Source: Cryobacterium inferilacus
GTDB lineage: Bacteria; Actinomycetota; Actinomycetes; Actinomycetales; Microbacteriaceae
NCBI RefSeq assembly: GCF_019599185.1
Contig: NZ_JAIEUL010000008.1
Span: 1-64,000 of the forward strand
DNA length: 64,000 nt
Direction of reading: 5' to 3'
Part shown: piece by piece, positions 7,682 to 17,280 of the stretch
Numbering within the stretch: position 1 is the stretch's first letter
Layout of the letters: every line of letters starts with the position of its first letter
Translations under genes and position numbers: made by a program
Notes under the pieces: model-generated
What the model saw: the letters and a program-made list of their open reading frames with translations, nothing else
Databases searched by the model: none
Told to the model about the DNA's origin: nothing

Positions 7682-8512
7682 CTAGCGCAGCTCACGCCAC
7701 CAGATGGCCCGCTTCACCCGCTGTACCACGGTCGTCGGCGGGGATTCGTTGTAGCTGTGCGCGAGTTCCTGACCGGTCAGAGCGTGAATCGCGGTCATGA
7801 TCTCGTCGGTGGCCTTGCGCCTTGCGCGGCCGGAGTCGGCCGTGCCGTGCACGCTCACGTCGATCGGCTCGCCGAACTTCACGCTGATGCGACGGATGCG
7901 CGGCATCTTCGAGCCCACCGGCATGATCTCCTGCGTACCGATCAGGCCCACCGGCACCACCACGGCTCCCGTGGTCAGCGCCAGCCAGGCCACGCCCGTG
8001 CGGCCACGATAGAGGCGGCCGTCCAGCGACCGGGTGCCCTCGGGGTAAATGGCGAAAGCGCCGTCAACGTCGAGCACTTCCTTGCCGGCGTCGAGGGCCA
8101 CCTGGGCGGCCTGACCCGCGCCACGCTCCACGCCGATGGCGCCGATGGACGTGAAAAACTGCTTCGACACCCAACCCTTGAGACCGGTGCCGGTGAAGTA
8201 GGTGGACTTGGCCAGGAACTGCACGCGGCGCGGCGCGGTGAGGGGGATGACGATGCTGTCGATGAAGGACAGGTGGTTGCTGGCGAGAATCACCCGGCCC
8301 TCGCGGGGGATGTTCTCCTTGCCGGTGATGCGCGGTCGGAACACCAGACGGGCGATCGGGGCCATGATGCCGTAGCCGAGGAAATAGACGAAGCCCGGCC
8401 GCTTGGGTTTTGCGGGCAGCTCGACGATCTCGTCGGCGGCCGGCACATTCTCGACCGGAACAGCCGGCGTGGATTCGGGCTCGGCTGCTGGGTCGTGCTT
8501 GGCTCCGGTCAC
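7682..8512 (-). CDS. plsC: 1-acyl-sn-glycerol-3-phosphate acyltransferase (PlsC family)
   Basis: A 276-residue membrane-associated acyltransferase that would add the second acyl chain in phospholipid synthesis. The catalytic NHxxxxD motif is read as NHLSFID near residue 78, and the substrate-binding FAIYPEGTRSLDG near residue 155 is the second family motif; VPVGLIGTQEIMP follows. A roughly 40-residue acidic and Pro-rich N-terminus precedes the domain. Start is GTG at 8512. It is divergent from ispC with 66 bp between starts. Several PlsC paralogues are usual in Actinobacteria, so this may not be the main one. Confidence 0.85.
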   Translation of the reverse strand: MTGAKHDPAAEPESTPAVPVENVPAADEIVELPAKPKRPGFVYFLGYGIMAPIARLVFRPRITGKENIPREGRVILASNHLSFIDSIVIPLTAPRRVQFLAKSTYFTGTGLKGWVSKQFFTSIGAIGVERGAGQAAQVALDAGKEVLDVDGAFAIYPEGTRSLDGRLYRGRTGVAWLALTTGAVVVPVGLIGTQEIMPVGSKMPRIRRISVKFGEPIDVSVHGTADSGRARRKATDEIMTAIHALTGQELAHSYNESPPTTVVQRVKRAIWWRELR

Positions 8513-8578
8513 TCCACGACCCTACAGCGCAGGTAAGTCGCACCCGGCATATATCGACGGTGCGCCTAGCATGGGCTC

Positions 8579-9667
8579 GTGCAGCGAATCATCATTCTCG
8601 GGTCCACGGGCTCGATCGGTACCCAGGCGCTCGACGTCATCAAAGCCAACCCCACCCGGTTCGAGGTGGTCGGCCTCTCGGCGGGCAGTAACCGCGACCT
8701 ACTGGCCGAGCAGGCCGCAGAGTTCCACGTCGACGACACCGCCATCGGGGCCGCAGAGGCCGAGCAGTTGGTGCGGGATGTCGATGCCGACGTCGTGCTC
8801 AACGGCATCACCGGTTCGGTGGGCCTGGGCCCGACCCTCGCCGCGCTCACGGCCGGCCGCACCCTGGCGCTGGCCAACAAGGAGTCCCTCATCGTCGGCG
8901 GCGACCTGGTCAAGGCCCTCGCCGCCCCCGGTCAGATCGTGCCGGTCGACTCCGAGCACTCCGCCATCGCGCAGGCGCTGCGCTCTGGCACCGCAGACGA
9001 GGTGCGCCGGCTGGTGCTCACGGCATCCGGTGGCCCGTTCCGCGGCCGGTCCCGTGCCGAGCTGACGGATGTGACGCCCCGCGAAGCCCTCGCCCACCCC
9101 ACCTGGGACATGGGGCTGGTCATCACCACCAACTCCGCCACCCTGGTGAACAAGGGCCTGGAGATCATCGAGGCGCACCTGCTCTTCGACGTGCCGTACG
9201 AGAGCATCGACGTCGTCGTGCACCCGCAGTCGCTCATCCACTCGATGGTCGAGTTCATCGACGGCTCCACCATCGCCCAGGCGTCGCCGCCGAACATGCG
9301 CCTGCCCATCTCACTGGGCCTGGACTGGCCGAACCGGGTGGCCGCCGTCGGCGTCCCGATCGACTGGACCACCGCGCACACCTGGACCTTCGAACCGCTC
9401 GACGATGAGGCCTTCCCCGCGGTGGAGCTGGCCAAGGAGGTCGGCCGCGCCGGCGCCACCTACCCGGCCGTGTTCAACGCGTCGAACGAGCAGGCCGTTC
9501 TGGCCTTCCACGCCGGCCGGATCGGCTACCTCGACATCGTCGACACCGTACAGCGGGTGGTGGAGGCGCACGAGAGTCAGGGAAAGCTCACCCTCGAGTC
9601 CCTCGCCGAGGCCGAAGACTGGGCTCGCGCCGCCGCAGACACCATCATCGACCGAATCGCCCGGTGA
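8579..9667 (+). CDS. ispC: 1-deoxy-D-xylulose 5-phosphate reductoisomerase
   Basis: A 362-residue NADPH-dependent enzyme of the MEP isoprenoid pathway, converting DXP to MEP. It opens with the Rossmann motif [15 protein letters not shown], contains [14 protein letters not shown] near residue 100, the metal/substrate motif PVDSEHSAI near 122, ASGGPFRG near 153, the flexible-loop HPTWDMG near 178, and [13 protein letters not shown] and [12 protein letters not shown]. Start GTG at 8579. The later pathway gene ispG lies at 14159, with rseP between, an arrangement like the conserved dxr-rseP-ispG order of Actinobacteria, here interrupted by an SDR gene, a lipoprotein gene and a kinase gene on the other strand. 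Confidence 0.95.
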   Translation: MQRIIILGSTGSIGTQALDVIKANPTRFEVVGLSAGSNRDLLAEQAAEFHVDDTAIGAAEAEQLVRDVDADVVLNGITGSVGLGPTLAALTAGRTLALANKESLIVGGDLVKALAAPGQIVPVDSEHSAIAQALRSGTADEVRRLVLTASGGPFRGRSRAELTDVTPREALAHPTWDMGLVITTNSATLVNKGLEIIEAHLLFDVPYESIDVVVHPQSLIHSMVEFIDGSTIAQASPPNMRLPISLGLDWPNRVAAVGVPIDWTTAHTWTFEPLDDEAFPAVELAKEVGRAGATYPAVFNASNEQAVLAFHAGRIGYLDIVDTVQRVVEAHESQGKLTLESLAEAEDWARAAADTIIDRIAR

Positions 9668-9674
9668 ACCGGGC

Positions 9675-9693
9675 CCGCCGGCGTCACCGGCGG
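9675..9693. terminator. Short GC hairpin between convergent ispC and SDR gene
   Basis: Perfect 7-bp arms CCGCCGG and CCGGCGG around CGTCA. It starts just after the ispC stop and overlaps the last codons of the convergent gene. No T-run, so its activity as a terminator is uncertain. Confidence 0.35.
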
Positions 9694-10598
9694 TAACTCT
9701 CCGCCACGGTGACCAGGGCCTCATCCCATGCGGTGGCGGCCACGCCCAGTTCCCGCTCGGTTTCGAGGGAATCGATCACATAGGGCACCTGGAACTGGTA
9801 GCTGGACCGGTAGACCTCGCGCATCAGTGGGCTGACCGCGCCGAGCGAGCGCAGCATCCAGTCGGGGTAACCGGCCACGACACCGTGGCTGGTGTAGCGG
9901 GCGTTCAGCTGGGTGGCGATCTCGGTGCGGCTGTGTGCGCCGCTCGGCACGTGCCAGATCCGACCCCACGATCCGGTGTACCCGGCCGCGGCGATCAGGG
10001 TGGCGGCGATGTCCGGGATGTAGCTCCAGCTGTGCACGAGGTCGCCGCGACCGACGACCCTGGCGGTCTTGGAGGCCAGCACCGCGCTGAAAAACGCCTG
10101 ACCGAGGTGGGCGGTGCCGCTGACACCTGGGCCGAAGTAATCGCTCGCGCGCACCTCGACGGCGCGGATCTCCCCACGCTCGTGGGCGTCCAGCATCCGT
10201 CGCCAGCCGGCGCGGCGGATCAGGCCCTTCGACTCCGTCGTGGTCTCGGGGGAGTGCTCCGTCATCGGGCCGGTGGGTGAACCGTATGGATAGAGGTTGC
10301 CCATCGACACCAGCGTGGCTCCGGTGACGGATGCCGCGGCGATCGCCGCAGCGAACACCGGCGGCCACCGCCTGGCCCAGTCCGGGTACGGCGGATTGGT
10401 GCACAGGAAGATGGTGTCCATGCGTTCCGCCGCGAGGACGAAGGCCACCGGATCGGATGCGTCGAGCATCCGGGCGGTGCCGCCGGCAACGGCCGTACCC
10501 GACCGCGTGGCCACGGTCACGTTGTCTCCTCGAGCAACGAGCTGGCGGGCCAGTTCGCGCCCGATCCAGCCGGCACCGACGATGAGATGTGTGGGCAT
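9684..10598 (-). CDS. NAD(P)-dependent epimerase/dehydratase family protein
   Basis: A 304-residue extended short-chain dehydrogenase-like protein. The N-terminal LIVGAGWIGRELARQLVARG is an NAD(P)-binding Rossmann motif; GATLVSMGNLYPYGSP near residue 125 and RASDYFGPGVSG near 170 resemble sugar-nucleotide epimerase family members. The tail WDEALVTVAESYR is typical of atypical SDRs. It is monocistronic and convergent with ispC. The classical YxxxK pair is not obvious, so catalysis and substrate are open; it may be an NAD(P)-binding protein with a modified active site. Confidence 0.75.
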   Translation of the reverse strand: MPTHLIVGAGWIGRELARQLVARGDNVTVATRSGTAVAGGTARMLDASDPVAFVLAAERMDTIFLCTNPPYPDWARRWPPVFAAAIAAASVTGATLVSMGNLYPYGSPTGPMTEHSPETTTESKGLIRRAGWRRMLDAHERGEIRAVEVRASDYFGPGVSGTAHLGQAFFSAVLASKTARVVGRGDLVHSWSYIPDIAATLIAAAGYTGSWGRIWHVPSGAHSRTEIATQLNARYTSHGVVAGYPDWMLRSLGAVSPLMREVYRSSYQFQVPYVIDSLETERELGVAATAWDEALVTVAESYRR

Positions 10599-10657
10599 TG
10601 CGGCCTCCGGCTCTGGTGTGACGGGTATGGCTGGTGCGGGGTGGGGCGCCGAAGCGC

Positions 10658-11266
10658 CTACTCGCAGGTGTCCTTCTTGCCGCAGGGGCCGGTCTTGTCC
10701 TTGCCGGGCTTGTCCTTGCCGGGCTTGTCGGAGCCGGGCCCTGGCGCGTCCTCGACGTCTTCGGAGTCCTCGGAGTCCTCGGAATCTTCGGAGTCCTCTG
10801 GGTTTTCGGAATCCTCCGAGTCCTCAGGAATCGCGGGGTCTTCGGTGACCACAGGGGTGGGCTCGACGGGTTCCTCCGTCGGAGTGTCGACGGGCTCTGG
10901 AGTCACCGGGGCGTCCTCTGGTGTCTCCACCGGCGTCTCTGCCGGTGCTTCGGTGCCCAGAGCGGCCGCGAGGTCGGCGGCGACGAGGTCGATCGCGGAC
11001 TGGATCTGCGTGGCCTTGGCCTCCGTGACTCCCTCGGCGGCGCTCGCCGCGGTCAGGTCGGCCTGAACGTCCGCGAGCGCGGCCTGTGCGCCGGTGAAGT
11101 CCGCGGCGGCGGCGGCCGTGCTCACCGCGAGCACGCCGTCCTGCAGGCCGGCAGCCGTGTCGGCGTTCAGTCCGGATGCGGCGCAGCCGGTGAGCATGCC
11201 GCCGACCAGTCCCATGCCGGCCACGGCCAGCACAACCCGGGTGCGGAAGGTGGAGGTGTTACTCAC
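10658..11266 (-). CDS. Acidic repeat lipoprotein coupled to a Ser/Thr kinase
   Basis: A 202-residue predicted lipoprotein: signal peptide TRVVLAVAGMGLVGGML with lipobox LTGC near residue 28, then an Ala-rich helical segment (about 35-105), a Thr/Pro/Glu region, an acidic SED/PED tandem run (about 145-175), and a Lys/Gly tail with three cysteines' worth of positive-charge contrast (DKPGKDKPGK, PCGKKDTCE). The acidic run is encoded by imperfect 9-bp repeats. Start is GTG at 11266, whose last base pairs into the kinase stop codon (GTGA), so it is made together with the kinase. The N-terminal half resembles small actinobacterial lipoproteins annotated as mucin-like or hypothetical. It may be a kinase substrate or a wall-associated partner; function unknown. 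Confidence 0.7.
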   Translation of the reverse strand: MSNTSTFRTRVVLAVAGMGLVGGMLTGCAASGLNADTAAGLQDGVLAVSTAAAAADFTGAQAALADVQADLTAASAAEGVTEAKATQIQSAIDLVAADLAAALGTEAPAETPVETPEDAPVTPEPVDTPTEEPVEPTPVVTEDPAIPEDSEDSENPEDSEDSEDSEDSEDVEDAPGPGSDKPGKDKPGKDKTGPCGKKDTCE

Positions 11267-12585
11267 GGGTTCACGCTTTCCTGAAGCTGCTCGAGGTGGG
11301 TGCCAAGGTCGCCCTCGACCGCCGGGTAGTCCGGAGGCGCCGTGGCCGGATCGGTCGGCTGGACGAAGAACACCAGAGCGATCACCGCGGCCACGGCCAG
11401 CAGCGCCCCGATGATCAACGGCCGGCGGCCGACACGGGGCCGGGATCGGTCGGTGGACGAGGGCCGTTCAGCGCTCAGCCCGCGGCCGGAGGGGGCGGGC
11501 GTGGCCGGAGCCGGCCGGGCGAACCGTTCCGTCTGGGCGGTCTGGGCGGTCTGGGCGGTCTGTGCCGTCTGGCCGGCGTGTGCCATCACCCGGGTGGCTT
11601 CGTCGCCGGTGGCGGTCGGATACACCTGGGTCTCTGCGGTGCCGGCGGCGGGGGCGGCCATCAGAGCGGTTGCCTGATCAACGGGCCGTGCCACGGGTGC
11701 GCCCTGGTTCCCACCACCGGGAACGAGGTCGCGCAGGAGCACGGCGGCATCCGCAGACGACAGTCGCTCGGCCGGGTCGCGGGCGGTCATGCCGGCCAGC
11801 ACGGCCTGCCAGTCGGGGCCGAGCTCTGCGGGAATCTCGGGCTGACGCTGCAGCCTGGCCATGGCCGACTCGACTGCAGTACCGGGGTAGCTGCGGACGG
11901 CGGTGAGGCTCTCCAGCAACACCAGGCCCAGCGAGTACACATCGCTGGGCGGGCCGATCGGGTGGCCCAGGGCCTGCTCGGGGCTGAGGTAGCCGGCGGT
12001 GCCGAGTACGGCACCCGTGCGGGTGAGGTGAGTGGCGTCGAAGAGCCTGGCGATACCGAAGTCTGCCAGTTTCGCGTGCGACACCCGGCCGGGAAAGTCC
12101 GACGGCGCCAGCAGCACGTTGGCGGGCTTGATGTCGCGGTGGATGATGCCCTTGGCGTGCACGTAGTGCAGCGCCTCGGCAAGGTCTGCGCCCATTCTCG
12201 CCACCTCGACGGAGGCCACCGGACCGTCGCCGATTCGGCTGCGCAGGTCGGAGCCGTCGATGTACTCCATCACGATGAACGAGCGCGAGGCCCCATTCAC
12301 GTACTCGGCGCCGGCGTCGAAGAGGGTGACCAGGGCGAAGTGGTTGAGGCTGGCGAGCACCATGACCTCACCGCTCTGCCGCTCGGGTCCGGAGTCGTCT
12401 GAGGTGTCCATGCGGAACAGCTTCAGCGCGACAGTGCGGCCCAGGGCCAGATCGGCGGCCTGATACACCGTGGCCATACCACCGGTGCCGATCAGCCGGT
12501 CGAGGCGGAAGCGGTCGGCGAGGACGAGTCCGATCAGGCCGTCGGTCCGCGTCGAATCATCGGCGGGCTCGGTTGGAACAGACAG
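11263..12585 (-). CDS. Serine/threonine protein kinase (PknB-like, no PASTA domains)
   Basis: A 440-residue transmembrane Hanks-type kinase. Kinase domain in order: RLIGTGGMATVYQA (glycine loop), VALKLF with the ATP lysine near residue 55, IIHRDIKPANVLL with the catalytic Asp near 150, LADFGIARLF, and GTAGYLSPEQALG. A low-complexity linker follows with five AQT-type repeats (about residues 337-351), then one membrane helix PLIIGALLAVAAVIALVFFV near 388-408 and a short extracytoplasmic tail without PASTA repeats. No ATG, GTG or TTG fits upstream of the glycine loop; a CTG at 12585 sits 5 nt after a perfect AGGAGG and is my start. It overlaps the downstream lipoprotein by 4 bp. Confidence 0.88.
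   Translation of the reverse strand: MSVPTEPADDSTRTDGLIGLVLADRFRLDRLIGTGGMATVYQAADLALGRTVALKLFRMDTSDDSGPERQSGEVMVLASLNHFALVTLFDAGAEYVNGASRSFIVMEYIDGSDLRSRIGDGPVASVEVARMGADLAEALHYVHAKGIIHRDIKPANVLLAPSDFPGRVSHAKLADFGIARLFDATHLTRTGAVLGTAGYLSPEQALGHPIGPPSDVYSLGLVLLESLTAVRSYPGTAVESAMARLQRQPEIPAELGPDWQAVLAGMTARDPAERLSSADAAVLLRDLVPGGGNQGAPVARPVDQATALMAAPAAGTAETQVYPTATGDEATRVMAHAGQTAQTAQTAQTAQTERFARPAPATPAPSGRGLSAERPSSTDRSRPRVGRRPLIIGALLAVAAVIALVFFVQPTDPATAPPDYPAVEGDLGTHLEQLQESVNP
11531..11575. repeat. Five 9-bp tandem repeats in the kinase linker
   Basis: Units GTCTGGGCG (three near-identical copies) followed by GTCTGTGCC and GTCTGGCCG; read on the minus strand they encode AQT-like triplets. Because the unit is 9 bp, gain or loss of units would keep the reading frame and change only linker length. 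Confidence 0.75.
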
Positions 12586-12694
12586 GGAATCCTCCTGGAT
12601 TGGGCGATGCGCGGGTAGTGGGCCAGTCTTGCGCCTGCCTCGCTGCCGGTCAACGACCAGCAGCCTTGCAGCTAGAGAAGGATAATCTACGACT

Positions 12695-14074
12695 GTGGAA
12701 AACGTGCTGCTGTACATCTTGGGCGTCGCCGTGGTCGTCGTGGGCCTGGCGCTCTCTATCGGCCTGCACGAGATCGGCCACCTGGTGCCCGCCAAGCTGT
12801 TCGGGGTCAAGGTCACCCAGTACATGATCGGCTTCGGGCCCACCCTCTGGTCCAAGCGCAAGGGCGAGACCGAGTACGGCGTCAAGGCCATCCCCATGGG
12901 CGGTTACATCTCCATGATCGGCATGTTCCCACCGGCCAAGGACGGCGCGGTCGCCCGGTCCAACAGCACGGGGTTCTTTCAGCAACTGGTGCAGGAGGGT
13001 GAACCGGAGAAGAAGCCCGGCGCACTGGGCACCCTGGTCGAGGATGCCCGCCAGGCCAGCGCAGACACCATCGGCGAGGGCGAGGACCACCGCGCCTTCT
13101 ACAAGCTGCCGGTATTCAAGCGTGTGATCATCATGCTCGGCGGCCCGTTCATGAACCTGCTCATCGCCGTGGTGATGTTCACCGTGCTGCTGACCGGGTT
13201 CGGCAGCACCCAGGCCACCACCACGGTCGGCAGCGTCAGCGCCTGCGTGCTGCCCGCGACCAGCGACCGGCAGACCTGCGCCGACGGTGACGAAGCCGCG
13301 CCGGGCGCCGCCGCCGGCCTCGAGCCCGGTGACCGGCTGGTGAGCATCGACGGCACCACCATCACGACGTGGGAGCAGTCCACCGCGATCATCCGCGAGT
13401 CCGCCGGCACACCGCTGCAGGTCATCGTCGACCGCGACGGTGCCGAAGAGAACCTCGTCATCACCCCCAAACTCACCGAACGCTACGTCACGGATGACGC
13501 GGGCGAGACCGTCATGAACGCCGACGGAACGCCCCAGACCGTGGATGTCGGCTTCGTGGGCATCGGCCCCGCCGGTGAACTCGTGCCCCAGCCGATCACC
13601 GCGGTGCTGCCCGCCATCGGGGAGAACATCGCCGGGGTCGTGCACATGATCCTGAACCTGCCCGAACGGCTCATCGACGTGGCCAACGCCGCGTTCGGGC
13701 CGGGGGAGCGCGACCCGAACGGGCCGATCAGCGTCGTCGGCGTCGGCCGGGTCGCCGGCGAGATCGCCAGCATCGACACCATCCCGCTGGCCAGCAAGAC
13801 CGCCAGCCTGCTCGGCCTGCTCGGTTCGTTGAACATCGCCCTGTTCGTGTTCAACCTGGTGCCTCTCATGCCCTTGGACGGCGGCCACGTCGCCGGTGCG
13901 CTGTGGGAGGGCATCCGCCGCTGGTTCGCCAAGCTGTTCAAGCGCCCAGACCCCGGACCCATCGACACCGCCAAGCTGATGCCGCTCACCTTCGCCGTGG
14001 TCATCGTGCTCGGCGGGATGAGCCTGCTGCTGATCTACGCGGACATCGTCAAGCCGGTCAACCTCTTCGGCTGA
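12695..14074 (+). CDS. rseP: RseP-type site-2 membrane metalloprotease
   Basis: A 459-residue M50 family intramembrane zinc protease expected to cleave anti-sigma factors or other membrane-bound regulators. The zinc motif HEIGH is at residues 25-29 in the first membrane helix, followed by VKVTQYMIGFGP; a membrane helix near residue 150 (IIMLGGPFMNLLIAVVMF) precedes a PDZ domain (about 200-270, GLEPGDRLVSIDG), and the third zinc ligand lies in FNLVPLMPLDGGHVAG near 390. Start GTG at 12695. It lies just upstream of ispG, the usual actinobacterial order. An insertion of about 50 residues between HEIGH and the second helix is typical of the group. Confidence 0.92.
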   Translation: MENVLLYILGVAVVVVGLALSIGLHEIGHLVPAKLFGVKVTQYMIGFGPTLWSKRKGETEYGVKAIPMGGYISMIGMFPPAKDGAVARSNSTGFFQQLVQEGEPEKKPGALGTLVEDARQASADTIGEGEDHRAFYKLPVFKRVIIMLGGPFMNLLIAVVMFTVLLTGFGSTQATTTVGSVSACVLPATSDRQTCADGDEAAPGAAAGLEPGDRLVSIDGTTITTWEQSTAIIRESAGTPLQVIVDRDGAEENLVITPKLTERYVTDDAGETVMNADGTPQTVDVGFVGIGPAGELVPQPITAVLPAIGENIAGVVHMILNLPERLIDVANAAFGPGERDPNGPISVVGVGRVAGEIASIDTIPLASKTASLLGLLGSLNIALFVFNLVPLMPLDGGHVAGALWEGIRRWFAKLFKRPDPGPIDTAKLMPLTFAVVIVLGGMSLLLIYADIVKPVNLFG

Positions 14075-14158
14075 CCCGGCGCGGGCTGATCCGGCGCGGC
14101 GGCAAACCGTTCGGGAAGGGTTCAGCTTCACTGGATCGACGACGCGTAAGCTACATCC

Positions 14159-15319
14159 GTGGCCGCTATAAACCTGGGTACGCCCAAAGTCCCCGTAATC
14201 CTCGCTCCCCGACGCAAGTCCCGCCAGATCAAGGTCGGCAAGGTCCTTGTCGGCGGAGACGCGCAGGTCAGCGTGCAATCGATGACGACGACGCCGACAA
14301 CGAACATCAACGCGACTCTGCAGCAGATCGCCGAGCTCACCGCCTCCGGCTGTGACATCGTGCGCGTCGCCGTACCGAGCCGTGACGACGCCGAGGCGCT
14401 GCCGATCATTGCCAAGAAGAGCCAGATCCCGGTGATCGCCGACATCCACTTCCAGCCGAGCTACGTGTATCAGGCCATCGACGCCGGCTGCGCGGCCGTG
14501 CGGGTGAACCCGGGCAACATCCGCAAGTTCGACGACCAGGTCGGCAAGATCGCCGCCGCCGCGAAGGCCGCCGACGTCTCCATCCGCATCGGCGTCAACG
14601 CCGGTTCGCTTGAGCCCAGCCTGCTGCAGAAGTACGGCAAGGCCACCGCGGAGGCCCTCGTCGAGAGCGCCGTCTGGGAAGCCAGCCTGTTCGAAGAGCA
14701 CGACTTCCACGACTTCAAGATCTCGGTCAAGCACAACGACCCTGTGGTCATGGTCAAGGCCTACCGGATGCTCGCCGAGCGCGGCGACTGGCCGTTGCAC
14801 CTCGGTGTGACCGAGGCCGGCCCGTCCTTCCAGGGCACCATCAAGAGCGCCACGGCGTTCGGAATCCTGCTCGGCGAGGGCATCGGCGACACCATCCGGG
14901 TGTCGCTGTCGGCACCGCCGGCCGAAGAGATCAAGGTGGGTCTGCAGATCCTGCAGTCGCTGAACCTGCGCGAGCGCAAGCTCGAGATCGTCTCCTGCCC
15001 CAGCTGCGGCCGGGCCCAGGTGGATGTCTACAAGCTCGCCAACGACGTCACCGACGGTCTCGAGGGCATGACCGTGCCGCTGCGCGTGGCCGTGATGGGC
15101 TGCGTCGTCAACGGACCGGGCGAGGCCCGCGATGCGGACCTGGGCGTGGCATCCGGCAATGGCAAGGGCCAGATCTTCGTGCGCGGCGAGGTCATCAAGA
15201 CCGTGCCGGAGTCCGAGATCGTGCAGACCCTGATCGAGGAGGCCAACCGCATGGCCGCCGAGATGCCGCCGAGCGAAGACAGCCTCGGCGCCCCCGTGGT
15301 CACGGTCGGCTCCCGCTAG
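14159..15319 (+). CDS. ispG: 4-hydroxy-3-methylbut-2-en-1-yl diphosphate synthase (flavodoxin/ferredoxin)
   Basis: A 386-residue [4Fe-4S] enzyme of the MEP pathway that converts MEcPP to HMBPP. Family strings: [68 protein letters not shown]. The three cluster cysteines are read as CPSC (residues 280 and 283) and [10 protein letters not shown] (near 315). Start GTG at 14159, 84 bp after rseP; a short GC hairpin-prone stretch follows before proS. With ispC it supplies isoprenoid precursors for menaquinone, carotenoids and wall lipids. Confidence 0.95.
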   Translation: MAAINLGTPKVPVILAPRRKSRQIKVGKVLVGGDAQVSVQSMTTTPTTNINATLQQIAELTASGCDIVRVAVPSRDDAEALPIIAKKSQIPVIADIHFQPSYVYQAIDAGCAAVRVNPGNIRKFDDQVGKIAAAAKAADVSIRIGVNAGSLEPSLLQKYGKATAEALVESAVWEASLFEEHDFHDFKISVKHNDPVVMVKAYRMLAERGDWPLHLGVTEAGPSFQGTIKSATAFGILLGEGIGDTIRVSLSAPPAEEIKVGLQILQSLNLRERKLEIVSCPSCGRAQVDVYKLANDVTDGLEGMTVPLRVAVMGCVVNGPGEARDADLGVASGNGKGQIFVRGEVIKTVPESEIVQTLIEEANRMAAEMPPSEDSLGAPVVTVGSR

Positions 15320-15389
15320 CGAGATCTCGCCGCGGGCGGTGAGATGCCGCGCGCCGACGGGCGACCGGCGCGCGCCGTAAAGTAGGTGC

Positions 15390-17171
15390 GTGCCTATTCG
15401 TATGTCGAACTACTTCCTCCGAACCCTTCGCGAAGACCCCTCTGATGCCGAGGTCACCAGCCACCGCCTGCTCGTGCGGGCCGGCTACATCCGCCGTCAG
15501 GCTCCTGGCATCTTCGCCTGGCTGCCGCTTGGCCTCAAGGTCAAGGCGAAGATCGAGACCATCATCCGCGAGGAGATGGCCGCAGCCGGCGCCTTCGAGG
15601 TGCACTTCCCGGCGCTGCTGCCGCGTGAACCCTACGAGGTCACCGGCCGCTGGGAGGAATACGGCGACGGCCTGTTCCGCCTGCAGGACCGCAAGGGCAG
15701 CGACCTGCTGCTGGCCCCCACCCACGAAGAGGTCTTCACCCTCATGGTGAAGGACCTGTACAACAGCTACAAGGACCTGCCGCTGTCGATCTTCCAGATC
15801 CAGGACAAGTACCGCGACGAGGCCCGTTCCCGCGGTGGCCTGCTGCGTGGCCGCGAGTTCACCATGAAGGACGCCTACTCCTTCGACATCAGCGACGCCG
15901 GACTCGACCTGAGCTACCAGGCCCAGCGCGACGCCTACGAGCGCATCTTCACCCGCCTCGGCCTCGAGTACGTTGTGGTGCAGGCGGATGCCGGTGCCAT
16001 GGGCGGGTCCAAGAGCGAAGAGTTCCTGCACCCCACCCCGGTCGGCGAAGACACCTTCGTGCGCAACGACGCCGGCTACGCGGCCAACGTCGAGGCGTTC
16101 CGCACCCTGGTTCCTGAGGCCATCGACTTCACCGGCGTCCCGGCCGCCGAGGTGCACGACACCCCGGACACCCCCACCATCCAGACCCTGGTCGACTCGG
16201 CCAACACCAACCACCCGCGCCCCGACGGTCGCGAGTGGACGGGAGCGGACACGCTCAAGAACGTCGTGCTCGCTCTCGTGCAGCCGGACGGCACCCGCGA
16301 GATCGTGGTCATCGGCCTGCCGGGCGACCGTGAGGTCGACCTCAAGCGCGTCGAGGTGGCCGTCGCTCCCGCCGAGGTGGAGGCCGCCAATGACGGCGAC
16401 TTCGCCAAGCTCAACAAGATCGAGGGCCGCCCCGGCCTGGTCAAGGGCTACATCGGCCCGTGGGCCGCGGCCGGCGCGATGCTGGGCGAGAAGTCGGCCA
16501 CGGGCATCCGATACCTCGTCGACCCGCGCGTGGTCGACGGCACCGAGTGGATCACCGGCGCCAACGAGGCCGGCCGGCACGTCTTCGGACTCGTCGCCGG
16601 GCGCGACTTCATCGCCGACGGCACCGTCGAAGCCGCAGAGGTGCGCGCGGGTGACCCCGCCCCCGACGGCTCTGGCCCGGTGGAACTGGCCCGCGGCATG
16701 GAGATCGGTCACGTGTTCCAGCTCGGCCGCAAGTACGCCGAGGCGCTGGGGCTCAAGGTGCTCGACGAGAACGGCAAGCTCGCCACCGTCACCATGGGTT
16801 CGTACGGCATCGGCGTCACCCGCGCGCTGGCCGTGATCGCCGAACTCAACAACGATGCCAAGGGCCTGATCTGGCCGGAGGCGGTTGCCCCGTTCGACGT
16901 GCACGTGATCGCCACCGGTCGCGACGAGATCGTCTTCGAGACCAGCGAAGCCGTGACCGCCATGGTCGAGGCCTCCGGCCGCGACGTGCTCTACGACGAC
17001 CGCCGCAAGGTGTCGCCCGGCGTGAAGTTCGGTGACGCCGAACTGATCGGCATCCCCACCATCGTGATCGTGGGCCGCGGCGCGGCCGACGGCATCGTGG
17101 AACTGTGGGACCGCCGCTCTGGCGAGCGCACCCAGGTGGCCGTCACCGAGCTGGCCGCGCACTTCGCCTGA
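15390..17171 (+). CDS. proS: Proline--tRNA ligase (bacterial type)
   Basis: A 593-residue class II aminoacyl-tRNA synthetase. [32 protein letters not shown] opens the catalytic domain; [14 protein letters not shown] and the [24 protein letters not shown] block form motif 2, an inserted YbaK-like editing domain spans roughly residues 235-390, [17 protein letters not shown] near 470 is motif 3, and an anticodon-binding domain ends the protein. This is the bacterial architecture with the INS editing domain. Start GTG at 15390; an in-frame ATG at 15402 (MSNYF) is an alternative. A REP-like inverted repeat follows the stop codon. Confidence 0.96.
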   Translation: MPIRMSNYFLRTLREDPSDAEVTSHRLLVRAGYIRRQAPGIFAWLPLGLKVKAKIETIIREEMAAAGAFEVHFPALLPREPYEVTGRWEEYGDGLFRLQDRKGSDLLLAPTHEEVFTLMVKDLYNSYKDLPLSIFQIQDKYRDEARSRGGLLRGREFTMKDAYSFDISDAGLDLSYQAQRDAYERIFTRLGLEYVVVQADAGAMGGSKSEEFLHPTPVGEDTFVRNDAGYAANVEAFRTLVPEAIDFTGVPAAEVHDTPDTPTIQTLVDSANTNHPRPDGREWTGADTLKNVVLALVQPDGTREIVVIGLPGDREVDLKRVEVAVAPAEVEAANDGDFAKLNKIEGRPGLVKGYIGPWAAAGAMLGEKSATGIRYLVDPRVVDGTEWITGANEAGRHVFGLVAGRDFIADGTVEAAEVRAGDPAPDGSGPVELARGMEIGHVFQLGRKYAEALGLKVLDENGKLATVTMGSYGIGVTRALAVIAELNNDAKGLIWPEAVAPFDVHVIATGRDEIVFETSEAVTAMVEASGRDVLYDDRRKVSPGVKFGDAELIGIPTIVIVGRGAADGIVELWDRRSGERTQVAVTELAAHFA

Positions 17172-17183
17172 CCGCTCGCTCGC

Positions 17184-17255
17184 TGGTCGAGCTTGTCGAC
17201 GCCGTGCTGAGCCTGTCGAAGTAGACCTCGTGCGGGGTCTCGACAAGCTCGACCA
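17184..17255. repeat. REP-like inverted repeat after proS
   Basis: Perfect 16-bp arms TGGTCGAGCTTGTCGA at 17184-17199 and its reverse complement at 17240-17255, separated by 40 bp that contain a further GAGCCTGTCGAAG half-site. It lies between the convergent proS and DUF1206 genes and may end transcription from both. I recall sequences of this kind scattered between genes in Microbacteriaceae; no second copy is obvious in this window. Confidence 0.65.
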
Positions 17256-17280
17256 ATGTCTGGTCGCCTCGCGCCCGTAG

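Noticed and set aside
10751-10806. Sequencing or assembly artefact in the SED repeats
   Set aside because: The units differ at third positions and the frame is intact, so it looks like a real coding repeat.
12650-14800. A 716-codon minus-strand open frame opposite rseP and ispG
   Set aside because: Covers two conserved plus-strand genes and codes for an Asp/His/Gly-rich product with no family.
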